NCBI GenBank assembly: GCA_037975125.1
Contig: CM075862.1
Coordinates: 77,171,960-77,235,959, forward strand
Source: Latrodectus hesperus
Taxonomy: Eukaryota; Arthropoda; Arachnida; Araneae; Theridiidae
Reading direction: 5' to 3'
DNA length: 64,000 nucleotides
Shown: positions 1 through 11,262 of the stretch, one piece after another
How positions within the stretch are numbered: position 1 is the stretch's first letter
Layout of the letters: each line of letters opens with the position of its first letter
Program-made: the position numbers and the translations under genes
Notes under the pieces: generated by a model
Told to the model about the DNA's origin: nothing
Seen by the model: only the letters and a program-made list of their open reading frames with translations
The model's database searches: none

Positions 1-331
1 GATTCGATTCCCAATGCCGCCAAAGACCCACAGAGTACATGCGATATACGTGCTCGTTAAATCTGTGGAATCGAAAGTCCTGTTATTCGTCATTGAGCAG
101 TTACCATGGATACAATGATCTGGAGGAAATTTCCTCCCCTTTCAGATCAATGTCAAAATTGAAGGATTGGAACCAGTGGTGCTGCCATCTATCGGAGGAT
201 TTAAAGAGCAAAGTCGTACTTTCACCTTCGTGTTGCTCTGATTAAAACGAAAGACGCTCCTTATTGACTTAAATTCGCATAGCCAAGGCATAGCGAGCTT
301 GGCTTGTCCAAGTGTCATAATAAGTAACATA
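1..331 (+). mobile_element. SINE family C (tRNA-headed), left end outside window
   Basis: The window opens at the B-box (GATTCGATTCCC) of a tRNA-derived SINE. The body matches the full copy at 15115-15491, including the block with the rare word GATATACGTGCTCG and the 3' part reading TTGTCCAAGTGTCATAA before the tail. The A-box half and 5' flank are missing only because the window starts here. Non-coding; the short open frames inside it are incidental. Confidence 0.85.
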
Positions 332-820
332 ACCTTATCAGAAAACCAATAAAAGACAGGTTATGTTTATGCTCCATTTTTGAGCATGGATTCTAATTTG
401 ATCGGAGTACAAGTTAAAATACCCTCTGAAACATAACGAACATTCATTGAGAGTGCGCTAACCATTCGACTTCCAAGTTCGAATACCAGGTTAAGCATTC
501 AACATTATTAGAATTCGAAACTAAGAAAATGAAAGCCACACAGCGCTAATCATTCACCACCAGTTCGGCGAATGAAAGTCAGGATATGTTATTGAGAGTT
601 TATTTAAGTAAAGTTCTAAATTTAATTTAAATAAGTTCTACAGCAAATAATCTCATGTAAGTAATTTCAATAAAGTGAACAGTTTGAAGTGGTTTTCTTT
701 AACACAAATCTTTAATCCACGATTAACTTTTAACTCTAAATGAATAGAACTTAGATAGAAAGAAATCGACATTAAAAAGGAACAGAACTCGTTTATTATT
801 TTCTTGATATCAATCTGTCG
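332..820. other. Non-coding, with two decayed SINE-F ends
   Basis: AT-rich DNA without a supported gene. Around 445-480 and 540-580 are two stretches resembling the A-box end of SINE family F on the minus strand (GCGCTAACCATTCGAC and CGCTAATCATTCACC). Both are too decayed to delimit. Confidence 0.5.
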
Positions 821-832
821 TTGCTATGTAAA

Positions 833-1063
833 TATTTATTTATATTTATTTATTTCATTACATATATTCAGACTTGTACTTGATTCTTGAGACCCGCTTG
901 TAAGTCTTTGTCAATAATATGACAAATAGCACAATGACAGATGTACAACCACAGAAGAATAACGAAGAAAAACACCCAGGGCCACGGTGGGAATCGAACC
1001 CACACTCCTACGCACTTAAGCGATTAGCGGTGATGCCTTTGACCACTCAGCCACAGAGCGCCC
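833..1063 (-). mobile_element. SINE family B (tRNA-Ser-like head)
   Basis: Reverse-complement copy of a SINE whose head resembles a type II tRNA with a GCT anticodon position (Ser-like). A- and B-boxes are visible on the minus strand (B-box GGTTCGATTCCC), and the 3' end is an AAATA-rich tail at 833-860. A perfect 12-bp target-site duplication, TTGCTATGTAAA, flanks it at 821-832 and 1064-1075. Sister copies are at 27839-28067 and 41575-41801. Confidence 0.92.
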
Positions 1064-1075
1064 TTGCTATGTAAA

Positions 1076-2180
1076 AACACAACAATTATTTTTGTTCAAC
1101 AATTATTTTTTGTTAAACAAAAACTTCTGTTGCCATATCAAGAAAGCTAAAAAGTACAGAAATTAAAATTAAGATAAACAGGAGAAAACATAGAGGTCGC
1201 TACAAGTCTTACATCTTTCCACCAAGTTCGAGATAATGGAATTAGATTGCAATTAGTGAGTTCCGTCGCTCTAGCTTTCGATTCCATTCAAGGAGGGAGG
1301 ATTCACAAAATAAAAGATTTTTTTTTAAAAAAAAAGAGGCCGAAATTTTAGTGCCCCAGAAAGTGAAATTTATCATGTGCCAAATCATCTAAAAATACGA
1401 GACGTCTCGTCAGGAAAGAGCAAATACATATTTCTCTCTCCTTGCACTTCAGGCGGCTAACAAAACATAAAAATAAAAGCGGAGGAAGGAGGGGGGATCA
1501 CTTTTAACAATTTCAATGTTATTCGGGATAGGCGGAGAAAAAATATTTTTCTTGGAGCAAGAAAGACCAGAAAACGTCAGGAAAAGCAGTCGTAAAATAT
1601 TAGTAGAGCGGTCGAAAAGGTGGGGAGGGGGGAAGAAACGCCACACTTCAGCAGTTTAATTTAGGCAAACGCTAATTTCTCGCAAGCAGTTGCCAACACT
1701 TCGGCCAAAAATTCCAAGGAAAAAAGGAATAAATATCGTTTTCAAGTTCTCTTTTTTTTTCCGAAATATTTCTTTACCGTGGCATACAAGTTTTGCTATC
1801 ATGCGTTGGGAAAATAATAAAAGGTTTTAACAAGGGAGAAAAATCGATAGCATAAAGGAAAGACATGTAAAGAATATAACAGTCTAAAAATACTTGTTTA
1901 ATGAGACGAGAGTTTGAGGAAAATTTGGGCCAAATTTTTTCTGTTCTCCAGTTGATGTACGCCCACAACAGGAAGTGTCGGATGCAACCAAACTCAAACT
2001 GTCAGCCCATACCATTTTGATCGGTTTACATGTCTCTATTTTGGAAAAAATATTTTCAGCATGACTACAATAAGCGAAATAAAGGGAAACTTCTCTGATG
2101 GATTCGAGCCTATAACCCCATTTATCATACGTTACGCTTGAAAAGACATGTAATTCATACTTTTAAGGATACATACATAT
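1076..2180. other. Non-coding stretch
   Basis: No supported gene or element. 1380-1720 is somewhat less AT-rich than its surroundings, with purine-rich runs, but shows no coding pattern or recognised motif set. Confidence 0.5.
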
Positions 2181-2193
2181 ATTTAATGATACT

Positions 2194-2494
2194 GCCGACC
2201 GATTGGCTGAGTAGTTAGCGTTCCTGATTCCTAAGCTGTTGGTCCCGGGTTCTAATCCCGGTTCGGGCATGGATGTTTCTTTCCTTCTCTGTTTTCTCTG
2301 TCCTTTCTTCAGTGTTGTTGTATGAATGTGGCCCACCCTATAAACGGGTTTGTGATGGTATGGCGCGGGTAATGCTACTCGACTCTATGACTTGGTTCAC
2401 AGGTGCCCGCTAGGTAACGACAAACGAGTAGCAATCTCTGGTCTTGTTGTGGCATAGAGTTCAACCCTCTTGTGCCCGCCATTTGAAAAAAAAA
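2194..2494 (+). mobile_element. SINE family A (tRNA-headed), full length
   Basis: Starts GCCGACCGATTGGCTGAG, with an A-box-like TGGCTGAGTAGTTAGCG and a B-box GGGTTCTAATCCC. The tRNA-unrelated body ends in an A-rich tail. A perfect 13-bp target-site duplication, ATTTAATGATACT, is at 2181-2193 and 2495-2507. Other copies are at 6553, 6988 (minus), 13831 (5'-truncated) and 34861. Confidence 0.92.
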
Positions 2495-3420
2495 ATTTAA
2501 TGATACTTAAAAACTTTGAAAATTGATAAAAATGAAACTGAGAAAGTGATTTTAATATAGCTGCCAAGTTTAGATTTTGAAGCATCCTATTTCATTTTAA
2601 CCTGATGCACTTTATTAAGTGGAAAACCTTTAGATAATTTTACTCTGGCGATATATCGCCAAAAATAGATTCTTGACTTAAATTCATTCGTGTAACTTTA
2701 GAAATACTGGTGTGATACTCGTATTAAAGCAATCTAGACTGTTGGTGTAGTTTGTATTAATGATAAAAGGGTACTTACGTATTGACGCCACCACAGCCAT
2801 ATTTGGCGGTTTTTAACTGCCGACAATCTACACGATGCGCCAATAAAGATAAATCTTGTTTGCAAGCGCACGCAGTTATCTTTTGGATGCCTTGTTGTTT
2901 GCTGGTTTCTGACGCCATATTTAGAGCTAAGAAAATGCGTAATTGTGATTTGTCATAAACAGAAGAAGATGCAATTTCATTTTTACAGGAGAGAAATATT
3001 TTACCGAAAAAAATAATAACATGTACCAATTCCCATGACATGAAACTTTACTTTGGTAATCGTAAGTTTTAAAAATGTAATTCAACACAGTGGGATCAGG
3101 AAGTAGGACTTAGAAAAGACAACTGGTTTGAGAAAAACCAGAATTGTTCAGCTTTAAGATTCATATAAAGCTGGTGCGAGGGAAGTTGGCGTCGATTCAA
3201 TTTTGTGAAAAAGCAACTTGATTTATCGGATGAAACTGTTGTAGATAGGAATAACTACATGCGTGAGTTATGTGTCTTGGATATGAAGAATAAACCAAAC
3301 AAGAAGGTTGGTGGACCAGACTTCATTGAGGATATTGATGAAAGTTCATTTACTAAACGTAAAAATAATTGTGGTCGAGTATTACCCGGACAGTGGGAGT
3401 TTCGTGAAGTACATGTAGAG

Positions 3421-4245
3421 CAGGGATGCACAACCTATGGCCCGCGGGTGAAAATTGGCCCGCGTCGCCTTTAAAGTTGGCCCGCGAATGTTGTTAATAA
3501 AATAAGACTAGTTAAAAAAGAATGAGACTCTTTCAAATAAACAAAAAAAAATCTGATAGGAAAACGATTCTACATCAGAATAAATATTTTACATCTGTTC
3601 ATTAAGTTCATTTTTTTAGTACGCGGATTTTCTGTTTGTTCCCATTCACAAGTTCTGAGGATTGTAAATTAATCCGTGGTAACCTAGGGAAACCCGAGAG
3701 TATGAATGTTCGTATAGGAGTTCAAAATGCCGCTGCATGTACAACTTTCTTTGGCAGCACTTACATTTGTGAGCAAACTTTTTCTTTAATGAATTTAAAC
3801 AAATCAAAAATAAGAAATAGAATAGCAGATGAGAATCTTTCTTTTGTTTTACGTATTGCCACAACGAATCTTAAGCCCAACATAATATCAATAACTTCAA
3901 ATATTCAGTCACAGCCATCACATTAAATTTTTAATTTTTTTCAAAATTTAAATTGTGTTCTTTGTATAATTACCAAAAAGTTTTCTCCTGTTATTCAATT
4001 TCAAGTTTTTTTCTGGAAATAAAGTATTTTAAGCATATCTATAACGTTTGTGTTTTATTCCTTCATTGTATAATGTTTGCATGAGTAAAATAAGTAAATT
4101 AATAATTGTAATTCATGCGTATTGCCACAAAAAAATAGTGTATTTACGTTTATAACATGTTTTAACATTTACGTGCTGTTTTGGTCCTCGACTTGATCTT
4201 TTTTCATATTTTGGCCCCTCATTCTGAAAAGGTTGTGCACCCTTC
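3421..4245 (+). mobile_element. hAT transposon (internally deleted) nested in Merlin
   Basis: Ends CAGGGATGCACAACC (3421-3435) and its counterpart GAAGGGTGCACAACC (reverse complement of 4231-4245) match at 12 of 15 positions and fit the CAGGG-type hAT terminus. The 8-bp target-site duplication ATGTAGAG at 3413-3420 and 4246-4253 is perfect and lies inside the Merlin transposase. Three subterminal copies of TGGCCCGCG occur near the left end (about 3438, 3456, 3478). At 825 bp it keeps only the C-terminal part of a transposase, so it is a non-autonomous deletion derivative. Confidence 0.92.
3636..3926 (+). pseudogene. hAT transposase C-terminal dimerisation domain fragment
   Basis: Ninety-six codons ending at a stop. 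The centre reads FFGSTYICEQTFSLMNLNKS, then RNRIADENLSFVLRIATTNL, the hallmark of the hATC dimerisation domain of hAT transposases related to the ZBED/GTF2IRD2-type domesticated proteins. The zinc-finger, RNase-H-like catalytic core and helical insertion are absent, removed by internal deletion. The first residues are probably out of context because the true exon start lies upstream. No activity is expected. Confidence 0.85.
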
Positions 4246-4778
4246 ATGTAGAGAAACAAAAGATTCGTTCGTTGTCAGTGTTCTTAAAAGAACTGGCTCT
4301 ACCCTTCTTGAAAAAAATTATTGAAAACATTGCCGATGGTGGCACAACTTATTCTGACAATTGGTAAGGTTACCAAACAAATGGAATAGGAAGAGAAGGA
4401 TTCCTGCATGCTAAAGTTAATCATAAATACGTTTTTATGGATCCTGATACAGGAGTTCATGCACAAACAGTTGAGAGAATGTGGGGCAGAGCTAAATGGA
4501 GGAACAAGAGACATTGGGGGACAGCGAGGCATCATTTGGAATCTTACTTATCAGAGTTAATATGGAGACAGCATCAGATGAAAGACAATAAAGACTGTTT
4601 TGAATCTATGTTAAACTCTATATCGGCCCATATTCCACCGAAATCCAACTGACTACTTTGTTTTAAATAAAATGTTTTATTTTATGATTTGTAGCAAAAA
4701 TTTTTGGTGTAGATTGGCGGCAGTTAAAAACCGCCAAATCTGGCAGCGGTGGCGTTAATACGTAAGTATCAATAAAAG

Positions 4779-5829
4779 TCAGAGTTACGTTTAATGTTGC
4801 TTAATTTGGCTAAGATGTAACTGAGCTTACCTGTATTGCATATAAACTAAGTTCAGTTAGTTAAAACAAAAGAAAAATGCAAAGACCGTCATATTGAATA
4901 GACAAGCCCGTTGAAAAATGTAATCAACCCTTTTGGGTTGTATAAAGGAAATGATCAAATATGCTTTTTTTATTTGACCACACGATAATTTTTTTAAAAA
5001 AGTGAGTTAAAGAAAAATTAATAAAAAATAATGTTATAAACAGCAAAATTAACTAATTGCATAAAACCAATGTGCATTTTACATTTAGCACAGAGTCAAA
5101 ATTTAATTTAAATTCGAAAATAACAATTGGAAAATAATTTTGATGGTACACAATTTTTGAATCGAGAAATTGTTAATTTTTTTCTTAGCATATACGGGAC
5201 ATTACATTAAACTTTTTTTTATCAATGATGGATATACCTTTTTGATCCCTGAAAAATGATAAATTAAATTACCTTAAATCATGATTAACAAGCTAATATT
5301 GATTATTAAATTTTTTATAACTCTTTCGCATTAAAAACAACAAATATGACGTTAGGAAAATGCATAAAAATATTAAATCTAGGCGGATCAAACAAATAAA
5401 AAAAGTCCTCCAAAATAAATTAAAATAAATATGACAAAGCTAAAATCTAACAAAACAAAATTCACATACTTCCTAAAAGTTCACTGAAATTGGGAATTAA
5501 CAAATTCTCAAGTGCAGAATTTAAAATCGATTCATTAACTTGAGAAGGTTATTGATAACCGAGCGATTGTGATTCATAAAAAACAAACGAAAAAGTGATG
5601 ATATATTTAATAAATTTTGGATGAAAATGGGGTTCAATGAACTGCTGAGGAATTGAAAATTTATGTTAAATTTTTAATCAACACAGAAACTATTCTATTT
5701 AAAATATCCCAATCATTTCATTTATTTACAGAATACGGGAAGTTTTTGACTATCACTAAGAAAAAAATTTATTAATTATTGATGTTGCCAGATCGGTAAC
5801 AAAAAAAAAATCCCACTGTTCCATCTTTA
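4779..5829. other. Non-coding AT-rich stretch
   Basis: No gene, element end or notable motif seen. Very AT-rich with short homopolymer runs. Confidence 0.6.
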
Positions 5830-6064
5830 ATAAATGCGCGCGAAGTTACTTTCGCGCTCAGCCGCGAATGCCACTCTCGTAACTTCGACACGAAAATTCA
5901 GAGAGCAACCTAATGAATGCAGTCTTGGAGGCCAAAGCCATCCTTCAAGAGCCGGTTCCCATGGAAACCCGGCGCCAAAGCACCCTTTCCGCAGAGCAGC
6001 CTTCTCATCCATGGAACATTTCGGCTTGCTTCAAGTAGGTCGTCGCCAACCTTTATATATTACT
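5830..6064. promoter_or_regulatory. GC-richer island with E2F-like and X-box-like sites
   Basis: An abrupt rise in GC within AT-rich DNA. Visible words: a near-palindrome at 5836-5857 containing TTTCGCGC (5850-5857, an E2F consensus match) facing GCGCGAAG; GGCGCCAAA at 5971-5979 (E2F consensus on the minus strand); and a near-palindrome GGTTCCCATGGAAACC at 5954-5969 resembling an RFX X-box. TTTATATATTAC follows at about 6052. Open frames cross the island on both strands but resemble no protein. Could be an intronic enhancer or alternative promoter; motif matches alone are weak evidence. Confidence 0.35.
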
Positions 6065-6065
6065 A

Positions 6066-6552
6066 GTTTCTTTCTTTTTTTAAAAAAAACTTTTGGTTGA
6101 GACAACCATAAAAATGTTTCGGCTATGTTGGAGTAAATCCTAGATACTGATGAGAAAGTGGTTAAGTATTTAAAATAACGAAAAAAAATGTGTTCAATCA
6201 TTTTATGTTGGGCGAAATTGGTTTACTTTAAATTAAAAAAGAGTACGGGTTTACAAAATAATCTCAGATCTCGGTTCAGTCATAAGAGAGAAGAAAACTT
6301 GCGCAAACATTGCGCAGATTCAGCAACGAAGAGCGATAGAAAAAAACTATTGGATAAGCTATATATTTTATGATTTAAAAACGCCATAAAAATTTTAATA
6401 CCTTCTGGTAATTCCTATTTACAACACATTTTAAAAATATAATTTAAGAGCTATTTTATATAACTTAAAGATAAATTACATTAATCTAAACGTATGGTAT
6501 AGATAAAAAAATAATAAATTTACAAAATATTTATTAGTTAGAATTAGGTTAA
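6066..6552. other. Non-coding AT-rich stretch
   Basis: Nothing recognised between the GC-richer island and the SINE. Confidence 0.6.
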
Positions 6553-6795
6553 GCCGACCGATGGCTGAGTGGTTAGCGTTCCTGACTCCTGAGCTGTGGG
6601 TTTCAGGTTCGAATCCCAGTTCGGGCATGGATGTTACTTTCTCTCTTTCTCCTGATATGATGTATGAATATGGTCCACTCTATAAACGGGTTTGTGGTGG
6701 TATGGCGTGGGTAATGCTTCTCGTCTTCGTGACTTGGTTCACAGGTGTCCACTAGGTAACGACTTAGTAGCAGTTTTCGGCCTTGTTGTGGCATT
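6553..6795 (+). mobile_element. SINE family A copy, 3' end shortened
   Basis: Begins GCCGACCGATGGCTGAGTGG with good A- and B-boxes (GGTTCGAATCCC). The body ends early at the TTGTTGTGGCAT word and runs into a short (TA)n. A clean target-site duplication was not found. Confidence 0.85.
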
Positions 6796-6987
6796 ATTTA
6801 AAATATATATATATAGGTTATGCTTTGATAAATGAATCGTTTGGTATACGCCATTTCTGAAAATGTTTTGCCTCCCCACCCCGATGAATAAAAGTGCTAA
6901 TTCCTCCACCTCCGAAATTACTGAACGAGTAGAGGAATTATTTTAAATTACATACAATTTGTAATCCAATAAATTAAAAATTTTTTC

Positions 6988-7279
6988 CAATGGCGGGCAC
7001 AAGAGGGTTGAACCCTATGCCACAAGGCCATAGACTGCTACTCATTTGTCGTTACCCAGCGGGCACCTGTGAACCAAGTCACGGAGACGAGTAGCGTTAC
7101 CCGCGCCATACCACCACAAACCCGTTTATAGGGTGGGTCACATTCAAACAACTTCACAGAAGAAAGGACAGAGAAACACAGAGAGAACAGAGAAGGAAAG
7201 AAACATCCATGCCCGAACCAGGATTCAGGACCAACAGCTCAGGAGTCAGGAACGCTAACCACTCAGCCAATCGGTCGGC
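6988..7279 (-). mobile_element. SINE family A copy, inverted
   Basis: Reverse complement of family A: the tail-proximal word TGGCGGGCACAAGAGGG is on the left and the A-box and start (CCAATCGGTCGGC) on the right. It lies about 190 bp from the plus-strand copy at 6553, so the pair could form an inverted-repeat transcript. Confidence 0.88.
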
Positions 7280-8209
7280 AAGAAATTTAAATAAAATTTA
7301 TTTTTCAATCGATGTGTTATTCCCTCCCCTTACTTTAAAAGTGTTATCCTCCCCCCCATTGCACAAACTTGACCTTCTCTGAACGACGGGAAGCTAAAGT
7401 CTTAATAAGGCAGTTTTGACCTTGATTTTGGTACGCCACTCTGCGGTTACTTTTCGCACAGGAAAACAAATTGAACTGAACTTATAGCTGAAAAAAACTT
7501 CGAACCTTTACAAACATCTACAACCGATTCATGGTTCGAATTCATTCACAGATTCGATTTGAAGAAGAAAACTCTGCCATTCAGCTATCAGTTCAATAAA
7601 TGCAAAGTTGACAAATAGTTCAAAGACCTGAATTACAATTTTACATCCACATCTAAATATATGATAATCCACATAAATGCCGAGTGAAATTTGAACGAAA
7701 GGAGATTGGACCAATGGAGTCGGTCCTATTTAAATCGGATTACTACGTCATTCGTCTTCAGCTCACGTGACATCTTGTCTATTAAAGGGTTCGCGACATT
7801 CAATGTTTTCCAGTCTTTTCATAAATATCAAGAATGTGAATATAATCATTACAAAATTACACAATGTCTCAACTTAAATTTAATTCTTTACCGATTATGT
7901 TCAAGAGTTTTTTTTTCCCCTTCCATTTTTGATAATCAATTCGTATTTTAAAATCTTCATAAAACCACAGTAAGTGACGAGCGATAACAGATTAGAAATA
8001 AAAATGGAGATTTTCGAGCGTTATACAGTATTAAAATGATATCAGTCTTTAACTCATCGATTTACAGAAAGCTTTAATCGATTCTTACTTCTTTATCGAT
8101 TTCAAAATAGTGTAGTGTTAAGTTCTATCAGAAGCGAGCTGTGGTTAAAGAATAGGAAATAGACGTTATATTTTTTGCATCACTCAACGATTATTTATAA
8201 CACGAAGTC
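7280..8209. other. Non-coding stretch
   Basis: No supported gene. A C-rich word (CCTCCCCCCC) near 7350 is the only oddity. Confidence 0.5.
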
Positions 8210-8310
8210 TAATTAGACCAGGACCTACGGTCTAAAGTGAATTTCGAACCACTACAAACATCCAAACCCAAGTTGGGATTCGAACTCACGAACTGTTGAA
8301 TAGAAGATAA
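8210..8310 (-). mobile_element. SINE family F fragment
   Basis: Matches the better copy at 29223-29387: a GACCTACGGTCTAAAGTG word, then CACTACAAACATCC, then the B-box complement GGATTCGAACTCACGAACT. The A-box end is degraded. Confidence 0.75.
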
Positions 8311-8430
8311 GAGAAGGGTAGGTGTTATCTTGAGATGCGCGACTATGTACGGAAAATCTTTTCGGCGGGTAAAACGTAAATGTTTAATTTGATTTGATTA
8401 ATTTATTTGTCGCTCAATAAACATTTTTTT

Positions 8431-8578
8431 TTGCACACGAAAGCTAATTACATTAGAACTTGCAATTTAATGTGGATTCCGAGTCACTATAAACATTCAT
8501 TCCCGACCAAAGTAGGATTCGAACCCAGGAACTACTGAATCGAAAGACAGAGCGATAACCATTCGGATGTTAGCTCGG
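8431..8578 (-). mobile_element. SINE family F copy
   Basis: Starts (tail side) TTGCACACGAAAGCTAATTA and ends at the A-box side with GCGATAACCATTCGGATG. The B-box complement GGATTCGAACCCAGGAACT is clear. Diverged, so an older family than A-D. Confidence 0.8.
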
Positions 8579-8579
8579 A

Positions 8580-10222
8580 ACAGTATAAATGATAAAAAAA
8601 AAGGCACATAATTACATGCTTTACACATTATTATACTGATGCAAAACATAATTCTTGAGGACAACGATAATATGATCCAACCAATAAATAAGACGTCAAA
8701 TTAAATATTCATATAAAATTAACAACGGATTATTATAAGACTCACCCTGGTTTAATAGAATTACGCTCTTAAAGTTGAAAATCCTAAGTTATATTCTAGT
8801 CACTAGTGAATAGCAAATTGCGTTTTGCTTTTATACTTCTTATACTACACATGCAAAAGGATTTGTGAGTTTTATAGTTTTTTTACTTATTTTTTTTATT
8901 ATATAGATTTTCAAATTAGTACCAGAAAGCTAAAATCAGGGCACAATAAAATTTTCAAACGAAATCGAAAATGACAAAAGGAAAAAAATTATAGCAAATT
9001 TTAAATAGAATTCTAGGAAACCCCAAAAAAATTATATTAAGTGCATAAAATTAATAAATTTCTGAAATTTAATAACACTTTATTGCAAAATCATTTCAAA
9101 GTGCTCTTGTATACAATGCAGATCAATTTGTAATAAAATAATGTCAAAAAAAAATTATTTACATGAATTTATTATTTAACAATGTTAAAACTAAATTATA
9201 CTATTGTACCATTAAAATACAATATGATACCTCATTTATTAGGGGGTCATAATAATAAATATAAATTACTTATTTTCATTAATCTTTGTGTGGCAATTTT
9301 TGTGATTCATTGTACTTGATAGGTTCCACAAGATTAATCACGATGTCTATTAAACGCTGTACTGTAGACGATAAAAATGATATGTAGAAAACAGGCGAAA
9401 TTAATTTTCTGCACACATATACCACACATCGCCGGTAAAAATATATATCGTTGTGCTAATACAAAAATAAGACAAAATAATTGGTAAAAGGGGAAAAAAA
9501 TCTTAAATGGACAACAGTGAGTTAGGTAAATACTAATTACAATTAAATTTAATACACCGTTTCGGTAAAGAGATTATTCCAAATGAATACCAATCAGTAA
9601 GAGACACAAAAGATTAATACAACTTCGAATTCTCTTCGTTTATTATTTCTTTCTGAGAATAAATGGTACAAAATCTAATTTACTGTCACACGAAAGTTTC
9701 ATTCTAATATCGTAAAAGAGAGAGAGGGAAAAAAATCATTTGCAAAGCAAACGCGAATCCTTAATCTCATTATTTCTTTTTCCAAAGTATTGAGTTCAGA
9801 ACACTTCGCGAGATTATGGTTAACCACATTTATTCCATAGTCGCATTAACATTCTTAAAAGGGAATGGAACCCAATATAAAAAAAAATAAAATAAATTTT
9901 CCATTTAATCAAAATAATCATAACAGGCATAGAAAAAAAAACCTGTTCGGCACAATCATTAACCTAAATTTTGCATAATAATGAGAATTAAAAATGGCAT
10001 TAATTTTTTTAAAAAAAAATAACATTTTTAATTTTATTGGTAACGAAGAAAATGCGGAATATTAATTCACGCGACATGGGAAATAAAATAAGAATTATTT
10101 TGAATTTTTATTTTATCGATAGTCAATATAGTTTGGTGCCCAAATTAATATACAAGTCTCGGTTTAATTAGCCATGGGGTGCAAAAAAAAAATGATTGTT
10201 TGAGCCAAATTATTGGGATAAC
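8580..10222. other. Non-coding AT-rich stretch
   Basis: No gene, repeat end or distinctive motif recognised. Confidence 0.6.
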
Positions 10223-10230
10223 GAAAACAA

Positions 10231-10454
10231 TTTTTTTTATCCAACGCCCGACCTTGGTTTTTCAACCATCAGTCTCTGTCGGGCAGCCCAATACAATCAT
10301 GAGGTGAATGAAAAGTCATCTTCCTCAGAATTTCTAACTGCGACGTCCGAAAGTCCAGGGCAAGAGTAAAGGTGGTCACCAGTCATGTCCTCTAGTCCAC
10401 AAAAAGGGCAGATTGGAGAGTCCTTCAAACCCAAACGGTGAAGGTGTTCATTCG
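10231..10454 (-). mobile_element. LINE 3' fragment (5'-truncated)
   Basis: Minus-strand coding remnant. Residues before the stop at 10297-10299 include RLGLKDSPICPFCGLEDM followed by TGDHLYSC, a CX2CX8HX3C knuckle as found at the C-terminus of many non-LTR retrotransposon polyproteins, with no domain upstream. The 3' end is an A-rich run (T-run at 10231 on the plus strand). GAAAACAA occurs on both sides (10223-10230 and 10455-10462), a probable target-site duplication, which makes this a 5'-truncated insertion. It differs in sequence from the LINE at 40786 and 42571. Confidence 0.75.
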
Positions 10455-10462
10455 GAAAACAA

Positions 10463-11262
10463 AATATAAAATACTAATAAATGAAATGTTTTTTTTAAAT
10501 TTGTATATTCAAGACGTACTTTTTTTTTCAGTTTTCTTTCTTTTTATATGTATTTCTTTTCAGACTCAATAAACAAAGAAAGTTAGATGTACAGATCAGT
10601 GATTTTGCGTCTAATAAAAGATCCATACATCTTTATAACTTTTTCAATGTCCAAAAACAAAAATAAAATTTTTATATCCATGTAGTATTTTCGATTTACC
10701 AATTTTAGGCGAAAATAATGAGCCAGAAGATGTATCAAAAGGCAAACTCTTAAAATCCCAGATGAGTTCAACATTATAAAAGTAAAATTTTAACAAAATT
10801 GTAATAAACGTGTGTTTGTGGTACGAGACAATACACGGTATGCATTAAAATGTCTAATAACAACTTCAGTTACGAGATTAACAACATCAAAAATATTAAC
10901 CACTCATAAGTTACAAAAAAAAATATACTGAAATAGGAAACAAAAAATATATATGAGTTATTTATTTATTTTTAATTTTTTGATAGTCGGTAACGAAATT
11001 TCTATGAATGTTTTTTTCTATTTTTTGATCAATCTAAAAAATATTTTCCGATTGTAATAATCTATACATTTTGTTTTAAATGATCCTTAGGAAGAATTTT
11101 AAAAAATCATACTATCAACAATTCACATAAATTCTTTTAAATCAATTTTCAAATTCTTAAAAATAATTTGAATGTAGAATTTTAATTAAATGTAAACGTT
11201 ACCTTTAAAATTTTAAAGTTATACATCGCAGAAAAGATTTTGTTTACTACTGAAAGTGACAT
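10463..11262. other. Non-coding AT-rich stretch
   Basis: Nothing recognised. Confidence 0.6.

Larger units (their letters stand above)
3110..4652 (+). pseudogene. Merlin transposase, split and frameshifted
   Basis: DDE transposase of the Merlin/ISXO2 type; the family performs cut-and-paste transposition in the nucleus. The first segment (to 3420) shows SWCEG-like words, then the DLSDETVVDRNNYMRELCVLDM block, the first catalytic Asp in EDIDESSF, and KRKNNCGRVLPGQW. The second segment resumes after the hAT insertion at 4254 with TKDSFVV and LLEKIIENIADG, the second Asp in TYSDNW, a stop directly after that Trp, then DPDTGVHAQTVERMW with the catalytic Glu, and ends at the stop at 4650-4652. All three DDE positions can therefore be read. 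Breaks: a frame change just before the insertion, an extra A in the A-run near 4310, the stop, and 825 bp of inserted DNA. The start of the gene is not clear; coding-like sequence reaches back to about 3110. Inactive as it stands. Confidence 0.85.
2770..4770 (+). mobile_element. Merlin DNA transposon, interrupted by a hAT element
   Basis: Terminal inverted repeats of about 60 bp: the left end, starting GGTACTTACGTATT at 2770, matches the reverse complement of the right end ending at 4770 (GATACTTACGTATT), and both continue through the shared word GGCGGTTTTTAACTGCCG. The flanks GATAAAAG (2762-2769) and AATAAAAG (4771-4778) form an 8-bp duplication with one mismatch, in the size range known for Merlin. 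The interior encodes an IS1016/ISXO2-like transposase, which defines the superfamily. A hAT element (3421-4245) is inserted in that gene. Without the insert the element is about 1.17 kb, a normal Merlin size. Confidence 0.9.
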
